27,178 nucleotides of DNA from Anaerobacillus sp. (GCA_007118195.1 SKSA01000301.1:1-27178), one strand, 5' to 3'; shown: positions 14,109-22,122, counted from the stretch's first letter. Notes: generated by a model not told the origin, from the sequence alone. Numbers and translations: made by a program.

Positions 14109-15992
14109 ATGCCTAATAATGATTTAATAGATATAATTAAAGGGCTAAATATTGATGATTCAACTAAAGTTAATATAAAAGATTTTCCATCTATCGATAG
14201 TAATCAAGGGCAACTTGAAAAAGGTGATGGCTATATTGAAGTAAGAGATCATCAAATTTTTGTTATTAATCCGACGGAGAAAAGCGGAAAACAGCCAACT
14301 CTCGTTTCAAACTCACAATTACAAATATATATAAATGAGGCACTTTTAAAAAAAGACCAAGTGGTCTTTGAAAACGATGATATTCGGTGGGAAGTGAAAC
14401 AAAAACCCGAATATGAAATATCGATTAGTAAGGAAAATTTAGAAGTATTTTTACAAGTATACCGTGAGCTTTATCGAAGGTATATCCTGAAAGATAAAAA
14501 AAGAGCACGTCGTTTTATGTTTGAAATAGAAGTGGTCGAAAAACAGTTGGATGTAGAAGAGGTAGTTTCACAAATAGCGGAAAATATAGTTAAGCGCGGG
14601 GTTCGAGTAGAAATTAATACTTCTGCAATTATACAAGAAATTTTAGATCCTAAATTCGAACAAATTTTAGTTGCTGAAGGACTTCCAATTATTCCTGCCA
14701 AAGATGGCTATATAGAACAGTTTTTTTCTTCTAAAATAGCTGAAATATTTGAAGAAGTGGACGGAACCGTTGATTTTAAAAATCGAATAAAAATTCCTAC
14801 AGTTGAAGCCGGAGATGTGATAGCACAAATATTCGAACCACGTGATGGCAAAACGGGGTTAAATGTTTTCGGTGATACACTCAATCCAAAATCTCCTAAG
14901 AAAATTGTTGTTCGTCCTAAACCACGTGTCAAAATTTCAGATGATGGTAAAGTGATCGCTCTTTTATCAGGTAGGCCTTCTTTAACCGGGAGCTCAGTAA
15001 AACAATTCGACATTATGGAAACTTATGAGGTGTTTGGAGATGTCGATATGACAACAGGAAATATCTTTTTTAACGGAGATGTTGTTGTACGAGGACACAT
15101 TAAAGATAATATGAGAGTGGAATGTTCAGGTAGCCTCTTTGTTTTCGGGAATGTTTACAATAGTACGCTTACAGCTTCACAAAATATATACGTATACGGA
15201 AATATCATTAACTCTAAAGTTAATGGCGGGCAGTTCGGAATGTATTATAGTAGAGTTTATAAAGTGATCCAAGATTTATTAGTTTCAATCAAAAGGTTAG
15301 ACGACGCTTATCTTCAATTAAGACAAGCACTAAATAATAGCAATACAGAGTATAAAATTGGTTATATTCTTGCTACATTAGTAGAGACAAAGTTTAAGGA
15401 AATCACGAAAAGCGTTAACGAATTTTATCAAATTATAAATGAGATGGTTGAAAGTAAATATCAGTTACCTATACCTTTTCAAATAGTATTGAATGCCCTT
15501 AAAAAATTTAAAGACTTTGAAGGGATTCAATCTATTGCAACAGAACATTCACTTAAAAGTATCCACTTTTCGATCAATGAACTAATTCAAAAAATGGAAT
15601 CTGACATACAAGAGGAAAGTGATATCACCTTTTTTAATGCAAACCTATCCCAGATAAAAACAAATGGTACTATCTTTGTTAAAAAAGAAGGAGTAATTAA
15701 TACGATTTTATTTGCTGGAGATGCTATTCAATTTGAAAAAAGTGATGCTGTTATTCGTGGAGGGAAAGTCGAGGCTGTCAATTCTCTCGATGCAGCGATA
15801 GTTGGTACTGAAAAAGGAAAAGCCCCTGTATTATATGCTGGTGAAAGTATAAGCATAAAGGAAATAAACCAAGCTCAAATTACATTAAAAAACCAAACTA
15901 TATATATTGATGAAAAATTTGAACATCTTGAGTTGAAGTATGATGATAAGGATGAAAGAATCGAAAGCAATAAAAGATTACCGATCCTATAG
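14109..15992 (+). CDS. fapA: FapA family (DUF342) polymer-forming protein
   Basis: This 627-residue cytosolic protein matches the FapA/DUF342 family. It has an N-terminal region, a central FapA core (GLPIIPAKDGYIEQFFSS...VEAGDVIAQIFEPRDGKTGLNVFG, about 195-260), and right-handed beta-helix turns (DVDMTTGNIFFNGDVVVRGHI...VFGNVYNS...VYGNIINS, about 315-375). A helical/coiled-coil insert follows at ~380-505, and the beta-helix resumes to about 610. In other bacteria FapA homologues are linked to flagellar or polar localisation. Its position between the Tad locus and pssA suggests, without proving, a role in placing surface machinery. The ATG at 14109 (8 bases after AAAGGA) is preferred to the one at 14103, which is too close to the site. 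Confidence 0.85.
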   Translation: MPNNDLIDIIKGLNIDDSTKVNIKDFPSIDSNQGQLEKGDGYIEVRDHQIFVINPTEKSGKQPTLVSNSQLQIYINEALLKKDQVVFENDDIRWEVKQKPEYEISISKENLEVFLQVYRELYRRYILKDKKRARRFMFEIEVVEKQLDVEEVVSQIAENIVKRGVRVEINTSAIIQEILDPKFEQILVAEGLPIIPAKDGYIEQFFSSKIAEIFEEVDGTVDFKNRIKIPTVEAGDVIAQIFEPRDGKTGLNVFGDTLNPKSPKKIVVRPKPRVKISDDGKVIALLSGRPSLTGSSVKQFDIMETYEVFGDVDMTTGNIFFNGDVVVRGHIKDNMRVECSGSLFVFGNVYNSTLTASQNIYVYGNIINSKVNGGQFGMYYSRVYKVIQDLLVSIKRLDDAYLQLRQALNNSNTEYKIGYILATLVETKFKEITKSVNEFYQIINEMVESKYQLPIPFQIVLNALKKFKDFEGIQSIATEHSLKSIHFSINELIQKMESDIQEESDITFFNANLSQIKTNGTIFVKKEGVINTILFAGDAIQFEKSDAVIRGGKVEAVNSLDAAIVGTEKGKAPVLYAGESISIKEINQAQITLKNQTIYIDEKFEHLELKYDDKDERIESNKRLPIL

Positions 15993-16088
15993 TGAAAGAA
16001 ATGGGCAGGCATTTTATACTTGTTTGAGTGAAATATGTCATGAATGTTTTTTATAAATAAGTTTAAATGGTATAATAGGATTAAAACT

Positions 16089-16128
16089 AAGCCTAAACAA
16101 TATTATTTGTTTAGGCTTTACCTTTTTT
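16089..16128 (+). terminator. Terminator/attenuator-like hairpin between fapA and pssA
   Basis: AAGCCTAAACAA (16089-16100) and TTGTTTAGGCTT (16107-16118) pair perfectly over 12 bp; a T run starts 4 bases later (16123-16128). A TATAAT lies just upstream at 16071, so if that is a promoter the hairpin could act as an attenuator for pssA instead. Confidence 0.75.
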
Positions 16129-16183
16129 ATATAATTGAAATATGTGTTTATTCAGAAGTTAAAACGGAGTGTGATGGGAACTA

Positions 16184-16879
16184 ATGCGATTTAAGAGGAG
16201 TATTCCTAATATGTTTACGTTAGGGAATTTATATTGTGGATTTTTATCGATCGGTTTTGCTGCAGATGGTCAATATAAAAATGCAGCAATTTTAATTTTA
16301 ATTGGGATGATGCTAGACAGTATGGATGGTAGAGCAGCGAGAATGTTAAAAGCTGAAACGCCCTTAGGAAAAGAATTAGATTCTTTAGCAGATATTGTTA
16401 CATTCGGTGTGGCGCCATCATTTTTAGTATACTATACATATTTTTATCAATTTGGGTTAGTAGGTTTTGCGGTTGCGGGATTATTTCCTTTGTTTGGTGC
16501 TTACCGCTTGGCAAGGTTTAATGTTAGTACGAGTACGACATCGAAAGATTATTTTGTTGGAGTACCGATTACCGCTGCTGGTGGAATCGTTGCATTGTTA
16601 ACTCTTTTCGGTGAAACTATTCCTAACATCATTACGACAGTTGTTTTTACAGGGCTGTGTTTTTTAATGGTTAGTAGAATGAGAATACCGAGCTTAAAAG
16701 AAGTACCTTTACCGAAATACGGAACGATCGTTACATTGTTTTTAGGTGCGCTTTTATTTGTCATCTATAAAGGTACATACGCTGAATTTCCATACTTAAT
16801 TTATATCGCTACTCCGATTTATATTGCCTATGTTACGTATCGGTTTATTAGAGGTAAAAATAAAAAGAATATTGATTAA
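16184..16879 (+). CDS. pssA: CDP-diacylglycerol-serine O-phosphatidyltransferase
   Basis: This is a 231-residue integral membrane enzyme making phosphatidylserine from CDP-diacylglycerol and L-serine, the precursor of phosphatidylethanolamine. The CDP-alcohol phosphatidyltransferase signature is complete: D45-x2-D48-G49-x2-A52-R53-x8-G62-x3-D66-x3-D70. About six to eight membrane helices are visible. The N-terminus (SIPNMFTLGNLYCGF) is typical of the Bacillus-type PssA. The usual partner psd is not next to it here. ATG 16184 is preceded by GGAGTG/ATGGGA elements. Confidence 0.93.
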   Translation: MRFKRSIPNMFTLGNLYCGFLSIGFAADGQYKNAAILILIGMMLDSMDGRAARMLKAETPLGKELDSLADIVTFGVAPSFLVYYTYFYQFGLVGFAVAGLFPLFGAYRLARFNVSTSTTSKDYFVGVPITAAGGIVALLTLFGETIPNIITTVVFTGLCFLMVSRMRIPSLKEVPLPKYGTIVTLFLGALLFVIYKGTYAEFPYLIYIATPIYIAYVTYRFIRGKNKKNID

Positions 16880-16899
16880 ACATAAATCCTCAATGAAAA

Positions 16900-16932
16900 T
16901 TCATCCTCAATTCACGTTAAATTCATATAGCC
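16900..16932 (+). promoter_or_regulatory. 11-bp-spaced half-site array (weak), upstream of the first small secreted protein
   Basis: TTCATCC, TTCACGT and TTCATAT start at 16900, 16911 and 16922, exactly 11 bases apart. The match to the TTCATA-N5-TCTAYA pattern of the other four arrays is weaker. A -10-like TATATT lies about 20 bases downstream. Confidence 0.45.
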
Positions 16933-17018
16933 AACCTATACTTATATTGCAAGGAGGAAATAAAAATCCGACTTGGATAAGGCATGCCGAAATAAAAATT
17001 AGAAAGGATGTTTTTAAC

Positions 17019-17402
17019 ATGAGTAAGAAAATGGTGGCATTAGGACTTGGAGTTGTACTTACAGCGATGTCGTTTGGGACCGTACTTGCAAACGAAAATA
17101 CAGAGTTACTTGAAGAACAACAGGCTGTTGAAGTACGTGAATTTGGGCTCGGTTTTAAAGGTGGACAATTTAGCGGTGAGGCTCGAGGAGAGCAGTTGTG
17201 TTTGGATGAGGAAAGAATGCAACAGCTAGCAGAAGAAGCGGGAATGCCAGTTGAAGAATTTATTGAACAATTACAAGCAGAAAGAACTGCATTTAGAGAG
17301 CAAAGACAACAAGAAAGAGCTGAATTTAGAGAAAATAGACAAGGTCAATTTGGTGGTCAAAAAGGCAATAGGCAACAAATGATGCTACACAACAATTTAT
17401 AA
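17019..17402 (+). CDS. Small secreted Gln/Arg/Glu-rich protein, function unknown
   Basis: This is a 127-residue exported protein. A signal peptide (MSKKMVALGLGVVLTAMSFGTVLA) has a probable cleavage after the A of VLA at residue 24. The mature part carries a short LAEEAGMPVEEFIEQL helix (about 67-83), then a charged AERTAFREQRQQERAEFRENRQ stretch and a Gly/Gln-rich tail. The single Cys is in EQLCLDEE. No Pfam family is recognised; composition and size recall small Spy/CpxP-like or DUF2680-like envelope proteins. The true start is ATG 17019, about 10 bases after GAAAGGA; the frame is open further upstream but that overlaps pssA and has no signals. A terminator follows. Confidence 0.75.
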   Translation: MSKKMVALGLGVVLTAMSFGTVLANENTELLEEQQAVEVREFGLGFKGGQFSGEARGEQLCLDEERMQQLAEEAGMPVEEFIEQLQAERTAFREQRQQERAEFRENRQGQFGGQKGNRQQMMLHNNL

Positions 17403-17412
17403 AAAGAAAAGC

Positions 17413-17456
17413 AACAGGCTGTTGAGAAATCATCTCGACAGCCTGTTCTTTAATTT
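17413..17456 (+). terminator. Terminator after the first small secreted protein
   Basis: A 15-bp stem (17413-17427 with 17433-17447, one G-U pair) has a 5-base loop and is followed by a T-rich but interrupted tail. Confidence 0.8.
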
Positions 17457-17529
17457 TAATGAAGTGCTTTTGGGAATATGAACTTCAAGTTTTAAAGCCA
17501 TTCACTAATCGTTCAAAAAATTTTATTGA

Positions 17530-17550
17530 TTTCTTCATAATTCTTCTACA
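17530..17550 (+). promoter_or_regulatory. Half-site array upstream of the Lgt homologue
   Basis: TTCATA at 17534 and TCTACA at 17545 are 11 bases apart, within TTTCTTCATAATTCTTCTAC. A TAATAT candidate -10 lies at 17560-17565, placing the array over or just upstream of the -35, as for an OmpR/PhoB-type activator. Confidence 0.65.
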
Positions 17551-17597
17551 CTTTATTAGTAATATAGTTCTATCACTTAAAGGAATGGAGAAACTTA

Positions 17598-18422
17598 ATG
17601 AAACCACTTTTTAGTATTGGACCATTTTCAATTTATTTGTTCGGACTTATGATTGCCATTGGTGTATTAGTAGGATTGTATTTCTTTTTAAAAGTAGCTA
17701 AAAAAAGAGGTTATGATGATAAAGTTTTATTAGACGGAGTAATTCTATCTTTTATCGGTGGGGTTATTGGTGCAAGAATTATTTACGTTCTTGTTTATAA
17801 CCCTTCCTACTATCTCTCTAATCCTATGGACGTCTTCTTCATACATAATGGCGGACTATCCATCCACGGTGGTTTACTAGGTGGACTGCTTGTCGGTTTA
17901 TTATTTATGAAAAAAAAGAAATTACCAGTTTTGAAAACGTTAGATATGGCTGCCCCGTTTATCATCCTTGCACAAGGAATTAGTAGAATCGGTTGTGATG
18001 TATTTGGTGCCCCAATATCTAGTGATGCTTTTTGGAAGATTAACGTCGATGGAGAGTATTTTCATCCAGCTCAAGCATATGAATTTTTATTAAACTATCT
18101 TTTGTTTGGATATTTATGGTTAAGGTTACAAAGTAAACATTACCATGGACAAGTGATTTTACATTATTTCATCGGCTTTTTAATTATTAGAGGAATTGTA
18201 GAGTTTGCGAGAATAAATCCTATGATTTTCGGTCCGTTCAGTGTTAGTCATTTAATGAGTTTTATTGGTATTATAATTGCGCTAATTTTTATGAATCATT
18301 TAAAGAAGAAAAACCCTATTAAACCAGTTAATGTTGAACGTTATGAAATTGCGAAAACTTGGTTCTATATTTGGGGATTAATGATCGTTTCTTTAGTGGC
18401 GTATTATTTGCTACAAGGATAA
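17598..18422 (+). CDS. Divergent prolipoprotein diacylglyceryl transferase (Lgt) homologue
   Basis: This is a 274-residue polytopic membrane protein of the Lgt family, which transfers diacylglycerol from phosphatidylglycerol to the lipobox Cys of prolipoproteins. It keeps HGGL with H90, R130 in the SRIG segment, the HPAQAYE motif (156-162, canonical HPTQxYE) and the Arg after VEF near the C-terminus. The segment that in E. coli reads RIGNF (Asn146) here reads RIGCDVFGAP, so that Asn is Cys. A second Lgt with altered specificity is more likely than the housekeeping copy. It has its own promoter with an RR-type array and its own terminator. Confidence 0.85.
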   Translation: MKPLFSIGPFSIYLFGLMIAIGVLVGLYFFLKVAKKRGYDDKVLLDGVILSFIGGVIGARIIYVLVYNPSYYLSNPMDVFFIHNGGLSIHGGLLGGLLVGLLFMKKKKLPVLKTLDMAAPFIILAQGISRIGCDVFGAPISSDAFWKINVDGEYFHPAQAYEFLLNYLLFGYLWLRLQSKHYHGQVILHYFIGFLIIRGIVEFARINPMIFGPFSVSHLMSFIGIIIALIFMNHLKKKNPIKPVNVERYEIAKTWFYIWGLMIVSLVAYYLLQG

Positions 18423-18433
18423 ATGGATATTTG

Positions 18434-18479
18434 TTCGATTGAAAAGTTCATTAAATGCTTTTCAATCGAACTTTTTTTA
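18434..18479 (+). terminator. Terminator after the Lgt homologue
   Basis: A perfect 14-bp stem (GTTCGATTGAAAAG 18434-18447 with 18459-18472) is followed by seven T. Confidence 0.93.
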
Positions 18480-18512
18480 TGTGTTCAATCTTTGGTCATA
18501 AACCTGTGTCTA

Positions 18513-18556
18513 TTTCTTCATAGTTTCTCTATAATTTCTTCATATGTTTCGTGCAT
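18513..18556 (+). promoter_or_regulatory. Half-site array upstream of the 4Fe-4S membrane protein
   Basis: TTTCTTCATA, TTTCTCTATA and TTTCTTCATA start at 18513, 18524 and 18535 (exact 11-base period). A degenerate TTTCGTGCAT follows at 18547. The first two follow the TTCATANTTTN pattern reported for B. subtilis YclJ almost perfectly. Confidence 0.75.
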
Positions 18557-18626
18557 TTTATAGATAAGGTATTTTATTATAAAAATATTGGAAAAGAAAT
18601 TAATAAAGAAAGAGTGGTGGTTTTTA

Positions 18627-19994
18627 ATGGCACTACCTGAAAAAAAACTTCCAGGATCAAGTAAGAAACCATTTAATTTTTTAGATATACCATTCATTAA
18701 AAAGTTTATTAAAAGTAAGTGGTATCCAGGTATTTTTCAATGGATCGGTATGGCGATTTTCGGATTAATCGTTTTTGAATTAATGACAGGAACGATCAAC
18801 CCACATCGTAACTGGGGTACAGCGATGGTCTGGGTATTATGGTGGCCGATCATTCCAATTTTATTTATAGCTGTCGGGCGCTTTTGGTGCGCTGTCTGTC
18901 CATTCGGTAAAGTAAGTGATATTATTCGTAGATTAGTAGGTAGCCAAAGTCCAATGCCCAAATTTTTAAAGAAGTATGGAATTTGGTTGATTGACATATC
19001 GTTTATCGTTATTACGTGGGCTGACCATATCTTTGGCGTCGTTCATTCACCACGTGGTTCAGGAATCTTACTTTTATTACTATTAACAATGGTTGTGATT
19101 ACTTCCGTCTTTTATGAAAGAAGAACGTTTTGTAAATCGCTTTGCTTTTTAGGCGGATTAGCTGGAAATTATTCACGAGCTGGTGCGTTAGAATTAAGAG
19201 GAAATATAGACATTTGTCGAACGTGTAAAACTCAATCATGCTACAAAGGTAGCGAAAAAGCGGAAGGCTGTAATATGTTTCAGTTCGTTCGCACGATGGA
19301 CAATAGTCATGAATGTAACATTTGTGGTGATTGCATTAAAAACTGTCCAAATGACTCGATCCGTATTTCGCCTCGTAAGCCAACGATGGAACTATGGGGC
19401 ATTAAAAAGCCAATGTTGGAGCAATCATTTTTAGCAGCAGTTATTATGGGGATTGTATTAGTTCAAAATGTTACGATGCTTGAACTATGGGGACATATTT
19501 TAAATGGTATTGGGATGGTGACACGTACAAGCAGCTATAACGTTAACTTTACCATTGCCTTCATCATTGCGATGATAATTCCAATTGCTGCGCTTTGGTA
19601 TGCTTCAAAACTAGGATCAAAAACTTATTTTGATACAACAACCAAACAAAATTTTATCCGTTTTGGATACGCCTATATCCCAATCGATCTAGCGGGACAC
19701 TTAGGGCACAACTTATTCCATTTATTAACAGAAACAAAAGCTTTATACTTTACAACACTTCAATTTTTCGGCATTTATAAGTCGGGAAATTTAGCGGTTG
19801 TTTCTGATCAAACAGTACAAATTTTACAGTTTTCCTTAGTTGGTCTCGGTACTTGGCTATCAATGTACGCAGTATACAGAATTGGTGAGAAGAAATCATT
19901 TAAACAATTGTGGCCATTTTACTTATTAATTTTTATTTTCGGTATAGTAAACTTCTTGTTATTCACATTACCAATGGACCATCGAGTACATTAA
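18627..19994 (+). CDS. Polytopic 4Fe-4S membrane protein (NapH/YccM/NosR C-terminal-like)
   Basis: This is a 455-residue membrane protein that likely passes electrons through or along the membrane. An N-terminal helix pair leads to C88-x2-C91-P and C169-x3-C173 motifs at membrane edges, as in NapH/NosR-type proteins. Two cytosolic clusters follow: C197-x2-C200-x4-C205...C215, and the classical C230-x2-C233-x2-C236-x3-C240-P. About four more helices follow at ~265-455. Quinol-to-acceptor electron transfer is inferred from relatives; the partner is not in the window. The start is ATG 18627 with AAAGAGTGGTGG upstream; an in-frame TTG at 18588 is less likely. It is followed by a small CC-tail protein that may be co-regulated. 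Confidence 0.85.
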   Translation: MALPEKKLPGSSKKPFNFLDIPFIKKFIKSKWYPGIFQWIGMAIFGLIVFELMTGTINPHRNWGTAMVWVLWWPIIPILFIAVGRFWCAVCPFGKVSDIIRRLVGSQSPMPKFLKKYGIWLIDISFIVITWADHIFGVVHSPRGSGILLLLLLTMVVITSVFYERRTFCKSLCFLGGLAGNYSRAGALELRGNIDICRTCKTQSCYKGSEKAEGCNMFQFVRTMDNSHECNICGDCIKNCPNDSIRISPRKPTMELWGIKKPMLEQSFLAAVIMGIVLVQNVTMLELWGHILNGIGMVTRTSSYNVNFTIAFIIAMIIPIAALWYASKLGSKTYFDTTTKQNFIRFGYAYIPIDLAGHLGHNLFHLLTETKALYFTTLQFFGIYKSGNLAVVSDQTVQILQFSLVGLGTWLSMYAVYRIGEKKSFKQLWPFYLLIFIFGIVNFLLFTLPMDHRVH

Positions 19995-20019
19995 AAGCGC
20001 AGGCATGATAATCGTAAAG

Positions 20020-20140
20020 GAGGGTGTCCGATAAGTGTCAACTCACCAGAAATAAGCACTAAAAATAGACGTGTTTATTATCTGTCTTGATTAAGTGTTT
20101 GACGGTGACAGACACTTATGTTTAGGACACCCTCTTTTTA
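20020..20140. mobile_element. MITE-like inverted-repeat element (~115 bp), also a likely terminator
   Basis: Terminal arms GAGGGTGTCC (20020-20029) and GGACACCCTC (20125-20134) are perfect. ATAAGTGTC (20031-20039) and GACACTTAT (20111-20119) extend the stem, and CTCACC pairs near GGTGA. No coding capacity is seen. The size, the TGTCC ends and the internal ATAGACGT are shared with the element at 26945-27062. The T run after 20134 means it can also terminate the 4Fe-4S gene transcript. Confidence 0.65.
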
Positions 20141-20164
20141 ACTAATTTGAAGGGGGATCATAAA

Positions 20165-20350
20165 ATGGAAGTTTTTACGACGGCACTAAACTGGTTTCTA
20201 TTAATTGCTCTTGTTATGCTATCTTTTTCCTTTTTTAAAAGAATGAAAGAAGAGAAGAAAGACGGTTGCTGTGGTGGAAAAGGTGGAGATTGTTGTGGCG
20301 GTGAACATGGGAGTCATGGCGGAAAAGGCTGTTGTAACGATAGAAAATGA
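20165..20350 (+). CDS. Small membrane protein with CC-rich metal-binding tail
   Basis: This is a 61-residue protein. Residues ~5-24 form one hydrophobic helix, and the basic FKRMKEEKK after it suggests a cytosolic C-terminus. The tail (35-58) has three CC pairs and two His in a Gly-rich setting (CCGGKGGDCCGGEHGSHGGKGCC), a plausible soft-metal or Fe-S site. No family name is recognised. The start at 20165 lies 8 bases after AAGGGGG. Context behind the 4Fe-4S protein suggests a metal or cluster supply role, by inference. Confidence 0.75.
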   Translation: MEVFTTALNWFLLIALVMLSFSFFKRMKEEKKDGCCGGKGGDCCGGEHGSHGGKGCCNDRK

Positions 20351-20407
20351 GGTTAGTTAACTAAATAATTCTAACAAGTGCTTGAAATTTAATTCTAAAA
20401 AGCGATT

Positions 20408-21688
20408 ATGAAAGTAGGGAGAGGTTTGGAAAATAGTGTACTAGAAAAGATTGTTGAAGAGTATCGAAATGATACTGAATCTGTTTATAACACTTGGTAT
20501 TTACAAAGTAAGGATCGCTTGAAGGCTTTTCGAACAATTAAAGCAGGAATTGAAGTCGTTATTCGGGAAATTGAAAATAAAACTTTTGGAAATGATTTTA
20601 AAGGATCTAGTTTAGAAACGGTCGTTACAGCGATTGCTGAACAAAAACAAGTTTTTGAAGGAGCTGCCCACGCTTTTTATTGGAAACCAAAATTACGAAT
20701 CCCTGACATTTATGAAGATGAAGAGAATAAGAAAGCTTTTGCTTCTTTTTTGAAAGCTTGTCTGCAAGCAAAAGATGAAAACAAAGTAATTGAGGAAATA
20801 TTAAAGCTAAATGAAAAGAACATTAAAGGCTTAGGGCCGGCTGTAGCTAATATTTTATATTTTCTTCACCCTACATTATTCCCTCCATTTAATACAGCAA
20901 TCGTAAAGGGCTTTAATACCTTATTCCATAAAAAAATAAAACTAGGATCTTGGGTTTCGTATTTAGAAATGCGTGAAAAGATAGTTGAGGTAAATCAGGA
21001 ATACCGTCATTTATTCTCGAAAGATTATGGTGTAATTAGTGGCTTATTGTTCGAGATAGGGATAGGCAGGCAAGTCATACGTGAGAATGCATTAAAAGTT
21101 ATTGAAAATGATGATGAAAAGAAAATTAAATTAATGAAAAAAAGGCATAAGCAAGTACTCGATGATTTACAAGAAGAAAATGAGCATAATGAAATGCAAT
21201 ATTTACTAGCGAAACTAGGTAGGGAAATAGGTTATCGTGTCTGGATTGCGCAAAATGACCATAAAAAAGAGTGGTCTGGAATAGTTTTAGGAGATTTGTC
21301 AATAAAGGATTTACCAAAAGCCACTTCTTTAGGAGAGGTTCAAAAAACAATCTCATTAATTGATGTCATTTGGCTAGATGAAAATAATCGCTTTGTAGGT
21401 GCATTCGAAGTAGAAAAAAGTACATCGATATATTCAGGAATATTACGTCTTCACGATTTAGCAACTTCAATCGAAGGTGGCAGTTGTAATTTATATTTAA
21501 TTGCACCTAATAAAAGAGAAAAAGAAATAAGAGCACAATTACTTCGTCCATCGTTGCAGTCAGCTTTGAAAACAATGCCAATTTCTTATATAACTTTTGT
21601 TGATTTTAGATCTGATTGTGATGCGATGTGTAAATTTGGAACTGAGATAAGCGTACTTGATAAGGTTGCAAAAAGATGTGTTTATTAA
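20408..21688 (+). CDS. Putative solitary PD-(D/E)XK-type endonuclease with HhH-like N-terminus
   Basis: This is a 426-residue soluble protein. Residues ~140-175 (NIKGLGPAVANILYFLHPTLFPPFN) look like a helix-hairpin-helix DNA-binding segment. A charged helical linker follows at ~225-265. The C-terminal domain has LLAKLGREIGYRVWIAQND, then LIDVIWL with D319 and AFEVEKS with E334, E336 and K337. This fits a PD-(D/E)XK-like core, although the exact (D/E)XK spacing is not canonical. Similar proteins are called type II restriction endonucleases, yet no methyltransferase lies in the window. ATG 20408 has no clear Shine-Dalgarno sequence, so the start is uncertain. A strong hairpin terminator follows. 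Confidence 0.65.
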   Translation: MKVGRGLENSVLEKIVEEYRNDTESVYNTWYLQSKDRLKAFRTIKAGIEVVIREIENKTFGNDFKGSSLETVVTAIAEQKQVFEGAAHAFYWKPKLRIPDIYEDEENKKAFASFLKACLQAKDENKVIEEILKLNEKNIKGLGPAVANILYFLHPTLFPPFNTAIVKGFNTLFHKKIKLGSWVSYLEMREKIVEVNQEYRHLFSKDYGVISGLLFEIGIGRQVIRENALKVIENDDEKKIKLMKKRHKQVLDDLQEENEHNEMQYLLAKLGREIGYRVWIAQNDHKKEWSGIVLGDLSIKDLPKATSLGEVQKTISLIDVIWLDENNRFVGAFEVEKSTSIYSGILRLHDLATSIEGGSCNLYLIAPNKREKEIRAQLLRPSLQSALKTMPISYITFVDFRSDCDAMCKFGTEISVLDKVAKRCVY

Positions 21689-21749
21689 AACCTATTATTA
21701 AAGCTAAATCCCTTTATAAAAGATTGTTGCAATTTTCTTTTTGAGTAGT

Positions 21750-21769
21750 AGCCAAGCATTCGCTTGGCT
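21750..21769 (+). terminator. Short hairpin after the putative endonuclease
   Basis: AGCCAAGC and GCTTGGCT form a perfect 8-bp stem around ATTC; no clean T run follows, so termination is weak or relies on the next hairpin. Confidence 0.5.
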
Positions 21770-21792
21770 CTTCATAAAAGTTTTAGAGAACT

Positions 21793-21842
21793 AAAAAACT
21801 AAGGCGCACGCCTTGAACTTAGCGATAAGCCTTAGTTTTTTT
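21793..21842. terminator. Bidirectional terminator between convergent genes
   Basis: AAAAAACTAAGGC (21793-21805) pairs perfectly with GCCTTAGTTTTTT (21829-21841). The A run on one side and T run on the other suit both the plus-strand nuclease gene and the minus-strand small secreted gene. Confidence 0.88.
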
Positions 21843-21855
21843 ACATTTGAGATTT

Positions 21856-22101
21856 TTAATCAACAAACCCTCTCATCATTCCAGGTCCATTACCTCTTTG
21901 ACCATTTTCTCCATGGCAGGAAATATACATTTGTTCAAGTTGATCTTCATCTAAGTTTGGGTGCATTTGCTGCATAAATGGAAGCATGTCTTTAAAGCTG
22001 AAATTCTCCAATACTTCACTATCTGAGTTTGCTAATGCAGCTGTGCCTAGTCCTAAAACTAGTGCTGTTGTTGTAAATGCTACGATTAATTTTTTCTTCA
22101 T
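21856..22101 (-). CDS. Small secreted protein with CHG motif, function unknown
   Basis: This is an 81-residue exported protein. The signal peptide is MKKKLIVAFTTTALVLGLGTAALA. The mature part has FSFKDMLPFMQQMHPNLDEDQLEQMYISCHG (about 33-63), with one Cys, two His and several Met, and then a Gly-rich GMMRG tail. The family is not recognised. The residues could bind copper or another soft metal, but that is inference. The start at 22101 follows AAGGAG by 9 bases; the frame is open to 22149, but upstream codons lie in the promoter. It is transcribed divergently from the response regulator, sharing the array at 22149-22191. Confidence 0.75.
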   Translation of the reverse strand: MKKKLIVAFTTTALVLGLGTAALANSDSEVLENFSFKDMLPFMQQMHPNLDEDQLEQMYISCHGENGQRGNGPGMMRGFVD

Positions 22102-22122
22102 TCTTCTCAACTCCTTATCTTT

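Noticed and set aside
16071..16076. TATAAT as promoter of pssA
   Set aside because: The -35 is poor and a strong hairpin with a T run follows immediately, so its role is unclear; mentioned only with the hairpin.
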